This document shows, in pieces, positions 51,516 through 62,306 of a stretch of 64,000 bases of DNA. The number at the start of each line of letters is the position of its first letter. The stretch's first letter is position 1. Position numbers and translations under genes: made by a program. The notes beneath the pieces were generated by a model. It did no database searches, was not told where the DNA came from, and saw only the letters and a list, made by a program, of their open reading frames with translations. The stretch is from Deinococcus metalli (GTDB lineage: Bacteria; Deinococcota; Deinococci; Deinococcales; Deinococcaceae). The DNA lies in the NCBI RefSeq assembly GCF_014201805.1, contig NZ_JACHFK010000016.1:13378-77377 (forward strand), given 5' to 3'.

Positions 51516-51556
51516 GCGCGCCGCGCCGTCCGTTTCAATTTCAGGAGATCACCTGC

Positions 51557-52270
51557 ATGCGCCACATCCCGTCCACGTCCGCCGTGTCCGCCGCCCTGCT
51601 GGGCCTGCTCGCCCTGTCCGCGCCCGCCCACGCGTGGGTGCCGAAACTGGAGGAGACCACCGCCAAGAACGTCATCGACGGCGTGTACGCCCGCCGCGAC
51701 CCGGTGGTGACCTTCCTGACCGTCGACCTGAGCGTCAAGAACGGCGCCTTCGCGTCCGGCCCGGCTGCCGTGACCGCCTTCGACGGCGGGGCAAGCTGCG
51801 TGAGCGACTGGCTGGCCGAGCCGCCGGTGCCCGGCAAGGGCAGCCGGCCGCGCACCATCACCCTCAGCGGGCAGGCGGACGAACTGGCCTTCCAGGCGCA
51901 GGACGCCCGCAACAAGTTCCAGAACCTGAGCGTGGCAGACGCCCTGGGCCCCGACCTGACGGCCGCGCGGCTGGCCGACGGCGACCTGCGCGTGGACATC
52001 GCCGTGGCTGGCCTGCCCAGCCAGCAGGCGCGCGGCGCGTACCTGGTGCGCCTCAAGGGACCGGACGGCAAGCTGATCGCGCCGGAACGCACGTCGTACG
52101 TGAACGACTTCAAGCAGGACGCGGGCGGGTGGAGCGGCACGCTGGTGTACTACTTCCAGCCGCTCAAGGCCGGCATCGGCGCGAGCGACAAGACCGAGTT
52201 GCTGCTGCGGACCGAGGCCGACACCGCCTGCGCGTACAGCATTCCCCTCGACCTGGGCGCCTTCCAGTAG
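51557..52270 (+). CDS. Secreted protein of unknown function, fourth gene of the ExbBD operon
   Basis: 237 residues. Signal peptide to about residue 26 (LALSAPAHA). The mature part appears beta-rich with two cysteines (GGASCVSDW near the middle and TACAYSIPL at the end). No family recognised. It follows the transducer after 41 bases with a strong TCAGGAG ribosome binding site. The placement suggests a soluble partner of the transducer in the space between membranes. Starts further upstream were discarded because they fall within the transducer gene. Confidence 0.82.
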   Translation: MRHIPSTSAVSAALLGLLALSAPAHAWVPKLEETTAKNVIDGVYARRDPVVTFLTVDLSVKNGAFASGPAAVTAFDGGASCVSDWLAEPPVPGKGSRPRTITLSGQADELAFQAQDARNKFQNLSVADALGPDLTAARLADGDLRVDIAVAGLPSQQARGAYLVRLKGPDGKLIAPERTSYVNDFKQDAGGWSGTLVYYFQPLKAGIGASDKTELLLRTEADTACAYSIPLDLGAFQ

Positions 52271-52362
52271 GGGGGTCGTCCAGCCCCCCCGGACCCATCC
52301 GCAGGTAAAGAAAGCCTGATGGGTGGCCGGTGCTGACCGATGGTACAAGAGTGGAAGGATCG

Positions 52363-52368
52363 GGAGGT
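52363..52368 (+). promoter_or_regulatory. Ribosome binding site deciding the histidine kinase start
   Basis: GGAGGT six bases before the GTG at 52375; an alternative GTG at 52330 has none. Confidence 0.5.
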
Positions 52369-52374
52369 CTTCCA

Positions 52375-53565
52375 GTGGGTCAGCACAACCGCCGCACCCA
52401 GCCCCAGCCGCCATCCGATGTCAGCGGGGTCTTGCCGGCTACGGCGGTACAGAGTGCGTTCGACACCGTCCGGGACACCATGGCCGTGGTGGACGCTGCT
52501 GGAACGGTGCGACTGGTCAACCGCGCGTGGTTGACGTTCATGACCGACAACGGCGGCACCGAGGTCGCCTGCGGCGTGGGCAGCAGCTACCTCCAGGCCT
52601 GCGACAACGCCGACGGTCCCTGCGCCGACGAGGGTCCTGCCGTGGCGCAGGGTCTGCGGGACGTGCTGGAAGGGCGGACGGAGACCTTCGACGCCGAATA
52701 CCCCTGCCACAGCCCCACCCACGAACGCTGGTTTCGCGTGCGGATCACGGCGTTCATGGACGGCGCCGCCCGCTACGCCACGGTCCTGCACGAGGACATC
52801 AGCGAACGCCGGCACGCCGAGATCCGCGAGGCCGACCTCGATTCCGAGGTGGATCAGGTCGTCCGGGTGAGGACCCAGGCGCTGCGCACCGAACGCGACG
52901 AACTCGACGCCTTTGTGGGCGCCGTGTCGCACGATCTGCGCACCCCGGTGCGGCACGTCCGCAGTTTCATGCAGCTGCTCCGCGCCAGGGCCAGCGAGCG
53001 CCTGAACGGTGACGACCGCCGCCTGATGGACGTCATCGACGGGGCCTCGGGGCGGCTCGACGGGATGATCACGGAACTGCTGGGGCTGGCCCGCGTGTCG
53101 CAGGCGACCCTGCGCTTCGAGGACGTGGAGCTCACGCAGGTCGTGCGGCGGGCGTGGGCGAACCTGAACCCGGAAACGCAGGGCCGGCGGATCGAGTGGC
53201 TGGCCCGCGACCTGCCCGTGGTGCGCGGCGACGCGGAACTGCTGCGGCTGGCCTTCGAGAACCTGCTCGGCAACGCCATCAAGTACACCTCCGGCCGGGA
53301 GCGCGCGTCCATCGAGGTGGGGGCCAGGGCCACGCCGGACGAGTGGATCGTGTTCGTTCAGGACGACGGCGTGGGCTTCAATCCGCAGTACGTCCACCGG
53401 CTGTTCGGGGCGTTCCAGCGGCTCCACAGCGGACGCGAGTTCGAGGGCGTGGGCATGGGCCTCGCCAACGTCAAGCGTATCGTCGAGCGGCACGGCGGGC
53501 GCGTGTGGGCCGAGAGCCATCCCGGCGACGGCGCGACCTTCTACGTGGCCTTCCCCAAACCCTGA
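52375..53565 (+). CDS. PAS-domain sensor histidine kinase
   Basis: 396 residues from GTG. A PAS domain (about 20-145, MAVVDAAGTVRLVNRAW ... RYATVLHEDISERR) precedes a coiled linker and the HisKA domain with phosphorylated H186 in VSHDLRTPVRHV, then the ATPase domain (N box ENLLGNAIKYT, G boxes DDGVGF and GVGMGLANVKRIV). No membrane span, so it senses something inside the cell. The kinase core is closest to the phytochrome-associated group. No response regulator is adjacent (orphan). Confidence 0.92.
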   Translation: MGQHNRRTQPQPPSDVSGVLPATAVQSAFDTVRDTMAVVDAAGTVRLVNRAWLTFMTDNGGTEVACGVGSSYLQACDNADGPCADEGPAVAQGLRDVLEGRTETFDAEYPCHSPTHERWFRVRITAFMDGAARYATVLHEDISERRHAEIREADLDSEVDQVVRVRTQALRTERDELDAFVGAVSHDLRTPVRHVRSFMQLLRARASERLNGDDRRLMDVIDGASGRLDGMITELLGLARVSQATLRFEDVELTQVVRRAWANLNPETQGRRIEWLARDLPVVRGDAELLRLAFENLLGNAIKYTSGRERASIEVGARATPDEWIVFVQDDGVGFNPQYVHRLFGAFQRLHSGREFEGVGMGLANVKRIVERHGGRVWAESHPGDGATFYVAFPKP

Positions 53566-53586
53566 TCGGCCCGCGTGGGCGGCCGG

Positions 53587-53592
53587 TAGAAT
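53587..53592 (+). promoter_or_regulatory. -10 box of leaderless coaX
   Basis: TAGAAT, seven bases before the GTG at 53600. An ATG at 53591 overlaps this box and so cannot be the start if the promoter is real. Confidence 0.55.
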
Positions 53593-53599
53593 GCGGGGC

Positions 53600-54376
<777 letters not shown>

Positions 54377-54387
54377 GGTGACGGCAG

Positions 54388-54421
54388 AAGGGGGCGGCGT
54401 CCAGAGTGGAGCCGCCCCCTT
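54388..54421. terminator. Bidirectional terminator between coaX and glmS
   Basis: AAGGGGGCGGC pairs with GCCGCCCCCTT, 11 bp with a 12-base loop, then CCTTTG. Confidence 0.8.
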
Positions 54422-54432
54422 CCTTTGCCTGG

Positions 54433-56253
54433 CTACTCGACCGTCACGCTCTTGGCGAGGTTGCGCGGCTTGTCCACGTCCTTGCCGAGCGCCGTGGCCG
54501 TGAAGTACGCCAGGAGCTGCATGGCGACCGCGTTCACGACAGGGGAGACCATCTCGTGCGCGCGGGGCACGTAGATCACGTCGTCACCGTGGCGGGCGTT
54601 CTCGGTGTCGCCGTCCGACAGGAACAGAATCACCCGGCCGGCGCGGGCGCGGACTTCCTGCACGTTGGAGATGGTCTTTTCCAGCAGTCTGCTCTCGGTG
54701 GCGATCACCGCGACCGGCAGGTTCGCGTCGATCAGGGCAATCGGGCCGTGCTTCATCTCGCCGGCCGCGTAGGCCTCGGCGTGGATGTAGGAGATCTCTT
54801 TGAGCTTCAGGGCGCCCTCGTAGGCGGTGGGCGAGTTCACGCCGCGGCCCAGGAACAGGTAGTCGCGGGCGTGCGCGTACTTCTCCGCGACCTCCTTGAT
54901 GCGCGCCACACGCTCCGGGCTCAGGGCTTCCTCGACGAGGCGGGGCAGGGAGCGGGCAGCGTGCAGCAGTTCGGTGCCCTGCTCCTCACTGAGGGTGCCG
55001 CGCGCGCGGCCCAGCCACAGCGCCAGCATCACGAAGGCGCTGACCATGCTGGTGTACGCCTTGGTGCTCGCCACGCCGATCTCGGGTCCGGCGTGGATGT
55101 ACAGCGTGTCGTCCAGCTCGCGCGTCATCGAGGACCCCTTGGCGTTGATCACGCCCAGCGTCCTGGCGCCAAACTTCTTGGCCTCGCGCAGCGCTTCCAG
55201 GGTGTCGATGGTCTCGCCGCTCTGGCTCACCACGATGGCCAGGGTGTGCTCGCTGACCAGCGGATCGCGGTAGCGGTACTCGGAGGCCACGTCCACCTCG
55301 ACCGGAATGCGCGCGAGCTGCTCGATCAGGTACTCGCCGACCAGCCCGGCGTAGAAGGCCGTGCCGCACGCGATGATCGAGATGCGCTTGAACGACGACG
55401 GATCGAGGTTGATGTCGAGGTTCACCTCGCCGGTGTCGTCGTGCAGGCGGCCGATCAGGGTGTTGGTCAGCGCCTGCGGCTGCTCGTAGATCTCCTTGAG
55501 CATGTAGGTGTCGTAGCCGCCCTTCTCGGCCGCCTCGGCGTCCCACTCGATGTGCTCGATGGCGCGGCTCTGCGGGGTGCCGGCCAGGTCCGTGACCCGG
55601 AAACCGTCGTCGTGCAGCACCACCATGTCGCCGTCGTGCAGGAAGACCATGTTGCGGGTGTACGCCAGCAGGGCGGGCACGTCGGACGCCAGGAACATCT
55701 CGCCCTCGCCCACGCCCATCACCAGCGGGCTGACGGTGCGCGCCGCGACGATCTCGCGGTGGTCCACGTGCGTCACCACGATGCCGTACGCGCCGCGCAC
55801 CTGCCGCAGGGCGTCCCGCACCGCCTGTTCCAGGTCGCCGGTGTAGGCCTCCTCGATCAGGTGGGCCAGCACCTCGCTGTCGGTCTCGCTCTTGAAGATG
55901 TGTCCGCGGGCCTGGAGCCCCTCTTTGAGGCTCAGGTAGTTCTCGATGATGCCGTTGTGGATGATGACGATGCGGCCGTCCTCGGTCGCGTGCGGGTGGG
56001 CGTTGGTGTCGTTCGGCAGGCCGTGCGTGGCCCAGCGCGTGTGCCCGATGCCCAGGGTGCCGGCGAGCGGCCGGCCCTGGAGTTCACCGCTGAGGTTGGC
56101 GAGTTTGCCGGCCTTCTTCATGACCGTGATCTGCCCGGCGTCCCGCACCGCGACGCCCGCGCTGTCGTAGCCGCGGTATTCGAGCTTCGCCAGCCCGGAG
56201 ATGAGGACGTCCTGCGCCTGCCGGGGGCCGATGTATCCGACGATTCCGCACAT
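54433..56253 (-). CDS. glmS: Glucosamine-6-phosphate synthase
   Basis: 606 residues from MCGIVGYIGPR; Met removal exposes the Cys nucleophile. It makes glucosamine-6-phosphate from fructose-6-phosphate and glutamine for the cell wall. The N-terminal glutamine amidotransferase domain (about 1-240, RGYDSAGVAV, GHTRWATHG) and two SIS domains (ACGTAFYAGLVGEYL, VVSQSGETIDTLEAL, LGRGVNSPTAYEGALKLKE) are all present. The leader contains a glmS ribozyme. GGAG lies upstream of the ATG. Confidence 0.97.
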   Translation of the reverse strand: MCGIVGYIGPRQAQDVLISGLAKLEYRGYDSAGVAVRDAGQITVMKKAGKLANLSGELQGRPLAGTLGIGHTRWATHGLPNDTNAHPHATEDGRIVIIHNGIIENYLSLKEGLQARGHIFKSETDSEVLAHLIEEAYTGDLEQAVRDALRQVRGAYGIVVTHVDHREIVAARTVSPLVMGVGEGEMFLASDVPALLAYTRNMVFLHDGDMVVLHDDGFRVTDLAGTPQSRAIEHIEWDAEAAEKGGYDTYMLKEIYEQPQALTNTLIGRLHDDTGEVNLDINLDPSSFKRISIIACGTAFYAGLVGEYLIEQLARIPVEVDVASEYRYRDPLVSEHTLAIVVSQSGETIDTLEALREAKKFGARTLGVINAKGSSMTRELDDTLYIHAGPEIGVASTKAYTSMVSAFVMLALWLGRARGTLSEEQGTELLHAARSLPRLVEEALSPERVARIKEVAEKYAHARDYLFLGRGVNSPTAYEGALKLKEISYIHAEAYAAGEMKHGPIALIDANLPVAVIATESRLLEKTISNVQEVRARAGRVILFLSDGDTENARHGDDVIYVPRAHEMVSPVVNAVAMQLLAYFTATALGKDVDKPRNLAKSVTVE

Positions 56254-56365
56254 AGAGGCTCCAGCCCGTGCGCCCATGCCGGTGGCTGGGCCGGCATCAG
56301 GGGCCAGCCGCGCCGTCCACGTGGAACGTCACAGGGGTGTCTGTGGAGTTGAGTGCGTTCTGTCC

Positions 56366-56516
56366 TGCCTTATGCCCGCGTCACCACGGGAGTTATCGCC
56401 GGACTTCTCCTTCCGCGTGGAAGGACGGGTAGGCGCGAAACGCGCGCCTGGAGGCATCCGCAGAATGCTCGCTGACCTCCACCTCGTATCCCCCAGACTC
56501 GCCGGGGGCCTTGCGC
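56366..56516 (-). ncRNA. glmS ribozyme (self-cleaving riboswitch)
   Basis: On the minus strand the cleavage site A|GCGC falls at 56517/56516. Conserved core pieces follow in order: TACGAGGTGGAGGTCAGCGA, then TGCGGATGCCTCC (the ribozyme core joining), a P3-like arm, and the P4 hairpin CCCGTGGTGACGCGGG followed by CATAA. The GGUGAC loop of P4 and the GCGGAUGCCUCC strand are hallmarks of the glmS family. Glucosamine-6-phosphate acts as the cleavage cofactor and so lowers glmS expression. The exact 3' boundary is approximate. Confidence 0.88.
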
Positions 56517-56556
56517 TGCCCTGTTTGTGTGAACCGGACACCAACGGTTCATCATC

Positions 56557-56562
56557 ACCATA
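56557..56562 (-). promoter_or_regulatory. -10 box of glmS transcript
   Basis: TATGGT on the minus strand, about 40 bases upstream of the ribozyme cleavage site. A candidate only. Confidence 0.4.
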
Positions 56563-56655
56563 CCATTTCACCGGGGCACTCCGGTGAGTACGATACTCAG
56601 GCCTGGGGACCACCGCTGGGGGCCCCAGTGGCCGGCCGTCCCGGACCCCGCTTGC

Positions 56656-56661
56656 TAGGAT
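56656..56661 (+). promoter_or_regulatory. -10 box of the FmdB-like and HtrA operon
   Basis: TAGGAT, giving a leader of about 50 bases with GAGGATC as ribosome binding site. Confidence 0.5.
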
Positions 56662-56718
56662 GAGCGCCGGATATCCCGGTTCCCAGCGGGCCGGACGCTC
56701 GTCCCCGAGGATCACACC

Positions 56719-56964
56719 ATGCCCACGTACCTGTACAAGAACATCGAAACCGGCGAGATCTACGAACTGACGCAGAGCATGCGCGACGCCGCCTACACCG
56801 CCCACCCCGAGACCGGCGTGCCGGTCAAGCGCATCCTGGCCCGCCCCGGCATCGCCTTCAAGGGCAGCGGCTTCTACGCCAACGACTCCCGCAAGGGCGG
56901 GGCCGAGGGCGGCGGCAGTGCGCCCAAGTCGGAGGGCGCCACAGGTTCCAAAGGCGGCGAGTGA
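56719..56964 (+). CDS. FmdB-family small protein lacking zinc cysteines
   Basis: 81 residues. The start MPTYLYKNIETGEIYELTQSM follows the FmdB zinc-ribbon family (MPTYxYxCxxCG), but the cysteines are replaced: NIETG in the first knuckle and HPETG in the second, so no zinc can be bound in the usual way. The fold may still hold. The last 30 residues are Gly/Ser/Lys-rich and flexible. Its stop overlaps the start of the HtrA protease gene (GTGA), so the two are coupled. Function unknown. Confidence 0.8.
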   Translation: MPTYLYKNIETGEIYELTQSMRDAAYTAHPETGVPVKRILARPGIAFKGSGFYANDSRKGGAEGGGSAPKSEGATGSKGGE

Positions 56965-58061
56965 AGGCCGGACGCGCCGTGGCGGCCGCCGTGGTGGTCG
57001 CGGGCGTCGCGGTGGGCGCCTATGTCACGGGCCGCGTGAGCGCTGAGCGGGCGCTGGTCACGCCGGACGAGATCAACACCGTCGAGGTCTCGCAGAGCGC
57101 CGTGCAGGCGGTCGTGCGGATCGACAACCGGCTGCGCAAGGACGTGCTCCAGACCGGTGACGACCCCATCGACACCGGCACCGGCTTCTTCTACAAGAAA
57201 GACCTGATCGTTACCAACTACCACGTCATCAAGGACGCCGAGTCGCTGACGGTCACGCTGTACAACGGGCGCAAGGTGCCCGCCAAGATCGAGGGCGTCG
57301 ACCCCGGCATCGACATCGCCATCCTGCGCGTCACGGGCGTCACGGCGCCCAAGACGCTGGGCTTCGGGCAGAGCGCGCGGCTGATCCCGGGGCAGAAGCT
57401 CATCACCATCGGCACGCCGCTGAAGATCCAGAACTTCGTGGGCAGCGGCGTGTTCAGCGTGATCGCCAGCGCGCAGGACGTGCCGCGCAACGACAACCTG
57501 GGCCAGGAGGTCGGGCAGTACCTGATCACTACCGCGACCATCCAACAGGGCAACTCGGGTGGGCCGCTGCTCGATTCGCGCGGCGCGGTGGTGGGCGTGG
57601 CCGACGCGAACGCCGCGCCGAACCTGTTCGTGCCGGGCCTGATCGGCATCGCCATTCCCGGCGACCTGGTCAAGCAGAGCCTCGACGATCTGGAGAAGAT
57701 CGGCGTTCCGCAGCGCGGCACGCTGGGCGCCAGCCTGCGCGACCTGGACTCGCTGGAGCCGGCGCTGCGGCAGCTCGCGGGCCTCACGAGTTCCGAGGGC
57801 GCGCTGGTCATGGACGTCGCGGCCGGCAGCGCGGCGGCGCGGGCGGGCCTGCGCGGCAGCATCCGCAACAACAACGACCAGCTGGTCGCGCCCCTGGGCG
57901 ACGTAATCGTGGCGGTGGACGGCGTGCGCGTGCTGAATTCCTTCGACGTGACGCGCCTGGTGGCGGCCAAGCGGCCGGGCCAGACGGTCACGCTGCGCGT
58001 GTGGCGCAACAAGAAGAGCGTGGACGTGAAGGTCACGCTGCTCAAGCGCACCCTGCAATAG
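56961..58061 (+). CDS. HtrA/DegP-type serine protease
   Basis: 366 residues from a GTG overlapping the previous stop. An N-terminal membrane anchor (about 5-24) places the enzyme on the outer side of the inner membrane. The trypsin-like triad is H88 (TNYHVIKD), D118 (GIDIAIL) and S199 (QQGNSGGPLL). A single PDZ domain follows (about 235-365, GTLGASLRDL ... PGQTVTLRVWR). The family degrades or refolds damaged envelope proteins. Length is typical for a one-PDZ DegS/HtrA form. Confidence 0.93.
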   Translation: MKAGRAVAAAVVVAGVAVGAYVTGRVSAERALVTPDEINTVEVSQSAVQAVVRIDNRLRKDVLQTGDDPIDTGTGFFYKKDLIVTNYHVIKDAESLTVTLYNGRKVPAKIEGVDPGIDIAILRVTGVTAPKTLGFGQSARLIPGQKLITIGTPLKIQNFVGSGVFSVIASAQDVPRNDNLGQEVGQYLITTATIQQGNSGGPLLDSRGAVVGVADANAAPNLFVPGLIGIAIPGDLVKQSLDDLEKIGVPQRGTLGASLRDLDSLEPALRQLAGLTSSEGALVMDVAAGSAAARAGLRGSIRNNNDQLVAPLGDVIVAVDGVRVLNSFDVTRLVAAKRPGQTVTLRVWRNKKSVDVKVTLLKRTLQ

Positions 58062-58076
58062 GAGGCCGTTCGGGAG

Positions 58077-58103
58077 GGGGCCGGGTGTACATCGCCCGGC
58101 CCC
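58077..58103 (+). terminator. Hairpin after the HtrA gene
   Basis: GGGGCCGGG pairs with CCCGGCCCC around 9 bases, followed by TCACG. Confidence 0.6.
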
Positions 58104-58149
58104 TCACGCCGTTGCCGGGAACCCGAACCGGTCGGTCACCGTAATGACT

Positions 58150-58169
58150 TCAAAGTGATATCACTTTGA
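58150..58169. promoter_or_regulatory. 20-bp perfect palindrome, likely Arc-type operator
   Basis: TCAAAGTGATATCACTTTGA reads the same on both strands. It ends three bases before the -10 TATCCT (58173-58178) of the SPFH gene, so a bound protein would block RNA polymerase. Confidence 0.7.
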
Positions 58170-58197
58170 TGGTATCCTCGGCACAGGAGCGTGATGT

Positions 58198-59112
<915 letters not shown>

Positions 59113-59121
59113 GGGGGCGGC

Positions 59122-59319
59122 GTGGCCCCCCGCAAGAACTTTCCCCTGCGGATCAGCCCGGAGCTGTACGCCGCGCTGGAACGCTGGGCGGCCGACGACC
59201 TGCGCAGCGTGAACGCCCAGATCGAGTACCTGCTCACCCAGGCCACGCGGCAGGCCGGCCGGCTGCGCGCCCCGCCCAGCACCGAGCCCCCCGAACAGGA
59301 CGACGCCGGGGAGACCTGA
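59122..59319 (+). CDS. Arc-family ribbon-helix-helix DNA-binding protein
   Basis: 65 residues, GTG start nine bases after the SPFH stop. The RHH fold is visible: the beta strand [19 protein letters not shown], then [11 protein letters not shown] in helix B. The C-terminal 20 residues are Pro/Glu-rich and probably disordered. Such proteins bind palindromes as dimers of dimers, so it most likely represses its own operon at the 20-bp palindrome upstream of the SPFH gene (inference). No toxin partner is present. Confidence 0.87.
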   Translation: MAPRKNFPLRISPELYAALERWAADDLRSVNAQIEYLLTQATRQAGRLRAPPSTEPPEQDDAGET

Positions 59320-59440
59320 GTTCCACGAGGCCGGACGCTGCCCCCACGGGCACGCCGGCCTCCGCCCCGGTGTGGGGGCCGGCGTCAAGCCCGTCATCTT
59401 CCGGTCACCCGGCCCGCCACGCGCTACACTCCGGCCCGTC

Positions 59441-60052
59441 ATGTACATCGTGGTCGAAGGCCCTATCGGGGTGGGAAAAACGAGCCTCGCGGGGCGACTG
59501 GCCGCGCGCTACGGCGCCGAACTGAACCTGGAGGTCGTTGAGGAGAATCCCTTCCTGGCGAACTTCTACTCCTCGCCGGAGGCCTACGCCTTCCAGGTGC
59601 AGGCCTTCTTCCTGCTGTCGCGCTTCAAGCAGCTCTCGGCGCTGTGGCAGCCGGGGCTGTACCACGACTCGGTTGTGAGCGACTACCTGTTCGACAAGGA
59701 TTTCATCTTCGCGTCCATGAACCTCAAAGACGCCGAGTTCGCGCTGTACGAGGACCTGTACGCCCACCTGTCGCCGCGGCTGCCCACGCCGGACCTCGTC
59801 GTGTACCTGCGCGCCGACCCCGAGGAGCTGCTGCGCCGCATCGGCAAGCGCGGCCGGCCCTTTGAGCAGGACATGCAGGCCGCGTATCTGGCCGAACTGA
59901 CCCGGCGCTACGACGAGTACTTCCGCACGTACCCCCACCCGCTGCTGACCATCCACGCGGCGGGCCTGGACTTCGTGGGCCGCGCCGAGGACGAACAGGC
60001 CGTGCTGGAGCGGGTACACGCGGCGCTCACGGCGGGTCGGGCGGCCGACTGA
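59441..60052 (+). CDS. Deoxynucleoside kinase, first of a pair
   Basis: 203 residues. It phosphorylates a deoxynucleoside (probably deoxyadenosine or deoxyguanosine) for nucleotide salvage. The P-loop is GPIGVGKTS near the start, with [12 protein letters not shown] as the substrate-binding glutamate region, [10 protein letters not shown] in place of the usual ERS motif and a lid rich in arginine ([12 protein letters not shown]). The ATG follows the -10 TACACT (59425-59430) after ten bases. It overlaps the second kinase gene by one base. Confidence 0.92.
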   Translation: MYIVVEGPIGVGKTSLAGRLAARYGAELNLEVVEENPFLANFYSSPEAYAFQVQAFFLLSRFKQLSALWQPGLYHDSVVSDYLFDKDFIFASMNLKDAEFALYEDLYAHLSPRLPTPDLVVYLRADPEELLRRIGKRGRPFEQDMQAAYLAELTRRYDEYFRTYPHPLLTIHAAGLDFVGRAEDEQAVLERVHAALTAGRAAD

Positions 60053-60675
60053 TGTATCTGGCGGTCTCCGGAAACATCGGCAGCGGCAAGAGCACCCTGA
60101 CGCGCATGCTGGCCGAGCGCTACGGCCTGCGCCCGGTGTACGAGCCGTACGCCGACAACCCCTACCTGGAGGACTTCTACGGCGACATGCGCCGCTACTC
60201 CTTCCACTCGCAGGTGTACTTCCTGTCAAGACGCCTGGAGCAGCACCTGAACCTCGTGACGGGCGCGCGCTACGTGATCCAGGACCGCACGGTGTTCGAG
60301 GACGCCAACATCTTCGCGCGCAATCTCTACCAGGGTGGGAACATGGAGCAGCGCGACTGGGACACGTACTGGGGCCTGTACCAGGGCATCCTGCCAGCCC
60401 TGCGCGTGCCGGACCTGCTGATCCACATCGACGCCTCGCTGCCCACCCTCAAGGCCAGGATCGCCAGGCGCGGCCGCGCCTACGAGCAGGACATCCCGGA
60501 CGCGTACCTGGGCGGCCTGAGCGCGCTGTACGACCGCTGGATCGCAGAGTTTGACGCGTGCCCGGTCATCCGCGTCAGCGGCGACGAGCTGGACTTCGTG
60601 GCCGACCCGCAGGCCTTCGAGTGGGTGTGCACGCGGGTGCAGGGCCACGGCTTCGGCCTGCCGCTGCTGCGCTGA
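60052..60675 (+). CDS. Deoxynucleoside kinase, second of a pair
   Basis: 207 residues, ATG overlapping the previous stop (TGATG). P-loop GNIGSGKST, substrate-binding YEPYADNPYLEDFY, the ERS-like YVIQDRTVFEDANIF and the lid RIARRGRAYEQD. The two kinases share the fold but differ in the motif after the substrate strand, consistent with a heterodimer or different base specificity, as known for paired kinases in Deinococcus and lactobacilli. Specificity is not fixed by sequence alone. Confidence 0.92.
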   Translation: MYLAVSGNIGSGKSTLTRMLAERYGLRPVYEPYADNPYLEDFYGDMRRYSFHSQVYFLSRRLEQHLNLVTGARYVIQDRTVFEDANIFARNLYQGGNMEQRDWDTYWGLYQGILPALRVPDLLIHIDASLPTLKARIARRGRAYEQDIPDAYLGGLSALYDRWIAEFDACPVIRVSGDELDFVADPQAFEWVCTRVQGHGFGLPLLR

Positions 60676-60696
60676 AGTCCAGTCCGGCCCCTCTGC

Positions 60697-60702
60697 TACC
60701 CT
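60697..60702 (+). promoter_or_regulatory. -10 box of leaderless murE
   Basis: TACCCT, six bases before the ATG at 60709. Confidence 0.55.
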
Positions 60703-60708
60703 CGCCGC

Positions 60709-62172
<1,464 letters not shown>

Positions 62173-62306
62173 TCCTCCGCTGGGCCGAATGGTGCAGGGC
62201 CGGGTGGGCCATTGTGGCTATAGGCACGGGCGCGCGAACCTGACACCCTCAGGGTGACCTCGGAGCCGGCCGCCCGGCCCGCCCGGGTCAGAGGGACGGA
62301 ACGGAC

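Noticed and set aside
56719..56964. Zinc ribbon call for the FmdB-like protein
   Set aside because: No cysteine pairs are present, so only family resemblance is claimed.
59122..59319. Toxin-antitoxin antitoxin
   Set aside because: The RHH protein follows an SPFH gene and no small toxin gene is near; a self-regulating SPFH operon fits better.
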